Source: Sediminibacterium sp. (GTDB lineage: Bacteria; Bacteroidota; Bacteroidia; Chitinophagales; Chitinophagaceae). Taken from it: DNA of 8,442 nt. Location of the stretch: assembly GCA_023263235.1 (NCBI GenBank), contig JALQXE010000046.1:1-8442 (forward strand). The letters are read 5' to 3'. Below, piece by piece: positions 5,721-8,442 of this stretch. Within the stretch, counting starts at the first letter, position 1, and the number at the start of each line of letters is the position of its first letter. Position numbers and translations under genes: made by a program. Under the pieces are notes generated by a model. That model did no database searches and was not told where the DNA came from. It saw only the letters and a program-made list of their open reading frames with translations.

Positions 5721-6782
5721 ATGTCAACACAAAAAATCCCTGTAACACTAAACAACCAACCTAAATTGCCCACTTTTGATATGGATGCGATTGCATTTGG
5801 TAAGAATTTCACCGATCATATGTTAACAGCGGATTATGAAAATGGAGAATGGAAAAATATTGAAATTAAGCCCTATGCACCTTTTGAAATGGACCCTTCT
5901 TGTGCAACCCTTCATTATGGTCAAACAATTTTTGAGGGCATTAAAGCATATAAAAATGAGAAAGGGGAGGTAGTCATTTTTAGACCGGATCAAAATTTTA
6001 TTCGATTTAATAAATCAGCTGAGCGCATGCAAATGCCTACCGTACCTGAATGGTTATTTATGGATGGCATGAAACAATTAATTGATTTGGAAAGAGGATG
6101 GATTCCAAGCAAACCAGAATGTTCTTTATACATAAGACCTTTCATGATAGCAACTGATCCTTTTTTAGGAGTGCGTGCTTCAAGCACCTATAAATTCATG
6201 ATTATTTTAGGACCTAGTGGCGCTTATTTTTCTGCACCCATGAAAATATTAATTGAACAACATTATACTCGTGCAACACCTGGTGGCGTTGGGTTTGCAA
6301 AGAATGGTGGAAATTATGGAGCAAGTTTATATCCAGTTGCTTTAGCACAAGCAAAAGGGTATGATCAAGTTTTATGGACCGATGCCATTGAACATAAATA
6401 TGTGGAAGAAGTGGGTATGATGAATGTGATGTTTGTAATTGATGGCAAAGTAATTACGCCAAGTGTTGAAAAGGGAACGGTATTAAAAGGGGTGACCAGA
6501 AATTCAGCAATTACTTTATTAAGAGATATGGGTTATGAAGTGGAAGAGCGTTTCTTGTCCGTAGCAGAAATTGTAGACGCCCATAAAAAAGGATTATTTA
6601 CGGAAGTTTTTGGTGTGGGAACAGCTGCTGTTGTTTCTTATATTTCAAGATTGGCTCATGCAGAATACGTAATGGATTTTGACGTGGATGCATTAAAAGT
6701 GGCTCCAGCCCTTAAAAAAGAGCTAAATGACATTAGGATGGGAAATATTGTGGACAAACATGGTTGGTTAATGCATGTTTAA
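5721..6782 (+). CDS. ilvE: Branched-chain amino acid aminotransferase
   Basis: 353 residues, the size of the long (eukaryote-like) BCAT class of fold-type IV PLP aminotransferases. It transfers amino groups between glutamate and the 2-oxo acids of Leu, Ile and Val in the cytoplasm, the last step of their synthesis and the first of their breakdown. Visible landmarks: HYGQTIFEGIKAY (65-77), FRPDQNFIRFNKSAERM (87-103), LYIRPFM (136-142), TPGGVGFAKNGGNYGASL (186-203) with Lys194 aligned to the PLP-binding Lys of human BCAT, QVLWTD (216-221), VEEVGMMNVMFV (228-239) with the PLP-contacting Glu, GVTRNSAI (257-264), and VFGVGTAAVV (296-305). ATG at 5721 is the first in-frame start, and the N-terminal region length is normal. 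It has its own promoter and is transcribed singly, toward rpsL. Confidence 0.95.
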   Translation: MSTQKIPVTLNNQPKLPTFDMDAIAFGKNFTDHMLTADYENGEWKNIEIKPYAPFEMDPSCATLHYGQTIFEGIKAYKNEKGEVVIFRPDQNFIRFNKSAERMQMPTVPEWLFMDGMKQLIDLERGWIPSKPECSLYIRPFMIATDPFLGVRASSTYKFMIILGPSGAYFSAPMKILIEQHYTRATPGGVGFAKNGGNYGASLYPVALAQAKGYDQVLWTDAIEHKYVEEVGMMNVMFVIDGKVITPSVEKGTVLKGVTRNSAITLLRDMGYEVEERFLSVAEIVDAHKKGLFTEVFGVGTAAVVSYISRLAHAEYVMDFDVDALKVAPALKKELNDIRMGNIVDKHGWLMHV

Positions 6783-6814
6783 CTAAAGTGTTGAAAATCA
6801 AATATTTGAATTTT

Positions 6815-6843
6815 TGTTTGACAGCCTTCAAATGCTTTTTTTT
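6815..6843 (+). terminator. Possible weak intrinsic terminator of ilvE
   Basis: TTTGA (6817-6821) pairs with TCAAA (6828-6832) around the loop CAGCCT, and two G-U pairs extend the stem to 6815-6834. After one base comes a run of eight Ts (6836-6843). The T-run is good but the stem is short and AT-rich, so efficiency is uncertain. Upstream, TCAAATATTTGA (6798-6809) is a perfect 12-bp palindrome whose arms could compete for the same pairing. Confidence 0.4.
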
Positions 6844-6894
6844 ACCAAAAAAGTTGAATTTGCTTTATTTTTTTAAAATTAGCCAATAAACATT

Positions 6895-6924
6895 TTGGTA
6901 ATTCGTTAACAGCCATTACCTTTG
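6895..6924 (+). promoter_or_regulatory. Promoter of rpsL-rpsG
   Basis: TTG at 6895-6897 (within TTTTG), a 19-nt spacer and TACCTTTG at 6917-6924 form a complete Bacteroidota-type promoter. TACCTTTGCCG is repeated exactly in front of fusA. A start near 6930 would give a leader of about 40 nt, AT-rich and lacking a Shine-Dalgarno sequence. Confidence 0.75.
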
Positions 6925-6970
6925 CCGTCCGAATTTTTTATAAACAGAATTGAACAAAACAGCATAATAA

Positions 6971-7351
6971 ATGCCTACTATTCAGCAATTAGTTAGAAAA
7001 GGCCGTGAGATCATCAGGGCGAAAAGTAAATCAAGAGCTTTGGATGCATGTCCTCAGCGTCGTGGCGTTTGTACAAGAGTGTATACTACTACACCTAAAA
7101 AACCAAACTCAGCTCTACGTAAAGTAGCTAAGGTTCGTTTGACAAACAAAATTGAGGTGATTGCCTACATCCCAGGTGAAGGTCATAACTTACAAGAACA
7201 CTCAATCGTATTAATCCGTGGTGGTCGTGTAAAAGACTTACCAGGTGTGCGTTACCACATTGTACGTGGTAGCCTCGATACTGCAGGTGTGAAAGACCGT
7301 AAGCAGTCTCGTTCTAAATACGGTACTAAAAAAGAAAAGGCTAAAAAATAG
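6971..7351 (+). CDS. rpsL: 30S ribosomal protein S12
   Basis: 126 residues, full length. S12 sits at the decoding centre at the 30S-50S interface and contributes to tRNA selection accuracy. The core is nearly invariant: [20 protein letters not shown] (27-46), [13 protein letters not shown] (47-59), [20 protein letters not shown] (69-88), [12 protein letters not shown] (89-100), [13 protein letters not shown] (106-118). Lys43 and Lys88, the positions where streptomycin resistance changes usually occur, are both wild type. Asp89 is the residue that RimO methylthiolates in many bacteria. The tail is Lys-rich. ATG at 6971 gives the conserved N-terminus [12 protein letters not shown]. It is followed 42 nt later by rpsG in the standard str order. 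Codon choice favours CGT for Arg and GGT for Gly more than neighbouring genes, as expected for high expression. Confidence 0.99.
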   Translation: MPTIQQLVRKGREIIRAKSKSRALDACPQRRGVCTRVYTTTPKKPNSALRKVAKVRLTNKIEVIAYIPGEGHNLQEHSIVLIRGGRVKDLPGVRYHIVRGSLDTAGVKDRKQSRSKYGTKKEKAKK

Positions 7352-7393
7352 TCTCTAAAAATATTATTACAAAAAAGCTAATAAGTAGATCAC

Positions 7394-7861
7394 ATGCGTA
7401 AAGCACAAGCCAAAAAATTACCCCTAGCTCCTGATGGACGTTTCAATGATAAATTGGTTACTCGTTTCATTAATAACTTAATGTGGCAGGGTAAAAAAAG
7501 TACTGCTATCAACATTTTCTATGATGCAGTAGACAAGGTTACTAAAATGACCGGTGAAGATGGATATGAAGTATGGAAAAGAGCCGTTGCAAATGTAACG
7601 CCTGCTGTTGAAGTACGTAGCCGTCGTATTGGTGGTGCTACTTTCCAAATTCCTTCAGAAGTACGTGCGGATCGAAAGATTTCATTGAGCATGAAATGGT
7701 TAATCCGTTACAGCCGTGAAAGAAATGGTCGTACCATGGCCGACAAATTAGCGAACGAAATGTTAGCTGCTAGTAAGGGTGAAGGTGCTGCTTTCAAAAA
7801 GAAAGAAGATACACACCGTATGGCTGAAGCGAACAAAGCGTTCTCTCACTTCAAAGTTTAA
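7394..7861 (+). CDS. rpsG: 30S ribosomal protein S7
   Basis: 155 residues, full length for the bacterial short form. S7 binds the 3' major domain of 16S rRNA early in 30S assembly and lines the E site. Recognisable stretches: RKAQAKKLPLAPDGRFND (2-19), LVTRFINNLMWQGKKSTA (21-38), ANVTPAVEVRSRRIGGATFQ (66-85), IPSEVRADRKISLSMKWLIR (86-105), MADKLANEMLAASKGEGAAF (114-133), and KKEDTHRMAEANKAFSH (135-151). In E. coli S7 represses its operon by binding the S12-S7 spacer; the 42-nt spacer here is AT-rich and shows no similar structure, so that mode of control is not evident. A strong terminator follows, so rpsL-rpsG is a two-gene transcript in this window. Confidence 0.99.
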   Translation: MRKAQAKKLPLAPDGRFNDKLVTRFINNLMWQGKKSTAINIFYDAVDKVTKMTGEDGYEVWKRAVANVTPAVEVRSRRIGGATFQIPSEVRADRKISLSMKWLIRYSRERNGRTMADKLANEMLAASKGEGAAFKKKEDTHRMAEANKAFSHFKV

Positions 7862-7882
7862 TTTTAAACAAACTGCTTATAT

Positions 7883-7913
7883 AAGCCCCAAACTTAGGTT
7901 TGGGGCTTTTTTT
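7883..7913 (+). terminator. Strong intrinsic terminator after rpsG
   Basis: AAGCCCCAAAC (7883-7893) pairs perfectly with GTTTGGGGCTT (7898-7908) around a TTAG loop, and T7 (7907-7913) follows. The stem is 11 bp with a run of four G-C pairs plus one more. This is the clearest rho-independent terminator in the window and it separates rpsG from fusA. Confidence 0.95.
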
Positions 7914-7969
7914 GTGCATAATTAATTAATAAATTACACCGGAAACCTTTTTCCAATTGGTATAATTAT

Positions 7970-7977
7970 TACCTTTG
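7970..7977 (+). promoter_or_regulatory. -7 promoter element of fusA
   Basis: TACCTTTG followed by CCG, identical over 11 bases to the rpsL promoter core. The region 19 nt upstream is T-rich (CCTTTTTCC, 7946-7954) but contains no TTG, so the -33 part is weak. Transcription would start near 7984, giving a leader of about 50 nt that contains a hairpin. Confidence 0.7.
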
Positions 7978-7989
7978 CCGCCTCAAAAA

Positions 7990-8009
7990 TTGGGGAACTG
8001 TTTCCTCAA
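7990..8009 (+). promoter_or_regulatory. Stem-loop in the fusA leader
   Basis: TTGGGGAA (7990-7997) pairs with TTCCTCAA (8002-8009) around the tetraloop CTGT, 8 pairs with one G-U. It begins a few bases after the predicted transcription start and ends 26 nt before the ATG. No T-run follows, so it is not a terminator; it could stabilise the mRNA 5' end or be a binding site. Function unknown. Confidence 0.5.
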
Positions 8010-8035
8010 GCAAAACTTAAAAAACAAGCACTATT

Positions 8036-8442
8036 ATGGCTGACTTGAAATTTCAAAGAAACTTTGGTATCGCCGCACACATCGATGCAGGTAAAACCAC
8101 TACAACAGAGCGTATCTTGCGCTACACAGGTATGATTCATAAAATTGGTGAAGTGCACGATGGTGCTGCTACAACCGATTGGATGGAGCAAGAAAAAGAA
8201 AGAGGTATTACCATTACTTCTGCTGCGGTTAGCTGCCAATGGAATTTTCCTACTGTAAAAGGTAAGGCGGATGCTAATACAAAAAGTTATTATTTCAATA
8301 TCATCGATACTCCGGGTCACGTGGATTTTACCGTAGAGGTAGAACGTTCTATGCGTGTATTAGATGGTTTGATTGCACTTTTTTCTGCAGTTGATGGGGT
8401 AGAACCACAATCAGAAACAGTATGGCGTCAAGCAAACCGTTA
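8036..8442 (+). CDS. fusA: Elongation factor G (N-terminal part, cut by window edge)
   Basis: The first 135 codons of a protein normally near 700 residues; the frame runs off the right edge without a stop. EF-G is the GTPase that drives ribosomal translocation and, with RRF, ribosome recycling. Visible G-domain motifs: P-loop [12 protein letters not shown] (13-24), switch I region [17 protein letters not shown] (49-65), [20 protein letters not shown] (91-110) containing the G3 motif, and [19 protein letters not shown] (117-135). Between the switch I strand and DTPGH there is an insertion of about 16 residues (around 70-86, [17 protein letters not shown]) relative to E. coli EF-G; this is a form I associate with Bacteroidota EF-G rather than a defect. 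The ATG at 8036 gives the normal N-terminus ([20 protein letters not shown]). It has its own promoter behind the rpsG terminator. Confidence 0.98.
   Translation, partial: MADLKFQRNFGIAAHIDAGKTTTTERILRYTGMIHKIGEVHDGAATTDWMEQEKERGITITSAAVSCQWNFPTVKGKADANTKSYYFNIIDTPGHVDFTVEVERSMRVLDGLIALFSAVDGVEPQSETVWRQANR

Noticed and set aside
8006..8320. 104-codon open frame on the minus strand across the fusA start
   Set aside because: It lies antisense to unmistakable EF-G coding sequence and its product looks like no protein family; it is a shadow of fusA codon usage.
1..8442. CRISPR arrays, tRNA or rRNA genes, insertion sequences, phage or defence genes
   Set aside because: No direct repeat arrays, terminal inverted repeats with a transposase, cloverleaf structures or relevant domains were found; every large frame is accounted for by core genes.

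Overview
The window is a stretch of ordinary core chromosome from a Bacteroidota bacterium, most likely family Chitinophagaceae (a Sediminibacterium-like relative would fit). Three things point there: the AT-rich composition; promoters of the Bacteroidota type (TAnnTTTG at -7, here usually TACCTTTGC) with no Shine-Dalgarno sequence in front of most genes; and the protein families present (a GLPGLI-like secreted protein, a stand-alone ComA-type phosphosulfolactate synthase, and an EF-G with the inserted G-domain loop I associate with this phylum). The genus is inference.

Layout, left to right. (1) The last 40 codons of a gene, probably the membrane insertase YidC, end at a strong hairpin terminator. 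(2) A small secreted GLPGLI-like protein starts with GTG right after that hairpin and converges on a small exported protein of unknown function on the minus strand. (3) A 473-residue TPR protein runs divergently from that small gene. (4) comA and aroE form a tight pair with a 2-nt gap, with a promoter just after the TPR stop codon. (5) Two minus-strand genes follow: a 192-residue conserved-looking hypothetical protein, then the house-cleaning nucleotide pyrophosphatase RdgB. (6) ilvE, a branched-chain aminotransferase, is divergent from the hypothetical gene. (7) The str cluster, rpsL-rpsG-fusA, closes the window; fusA is cut by the right edge.

The genes do not form one pathway. aroE (shikimate pathway) and ilvE (branched-chain amino acids) are biosynthetic, rdgB cleans the nucleotide pool, and rpsL, rpsG and fusA serve translation. 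The least understood parts are the orphan comA, the 192-residue hypothetical protein (perhaps a DNA polymerase III psi-like fold, weakly supported) and the small exported protein.

The most useful signals are regulatory. An almost identical promoter core precedes several genes and fixes the start codon of the small exported protein, whose mRNA should be nearly leaderless. A strong terminator followed by a new promoter splits fusA from rpsL-rpsG, and the fusA leader can fold a compact hairpin. I found no tRNA, rRNA, CRISPR array, insertion sequence, phage gene or defence system, and no convincing undescribed multi-gene system.
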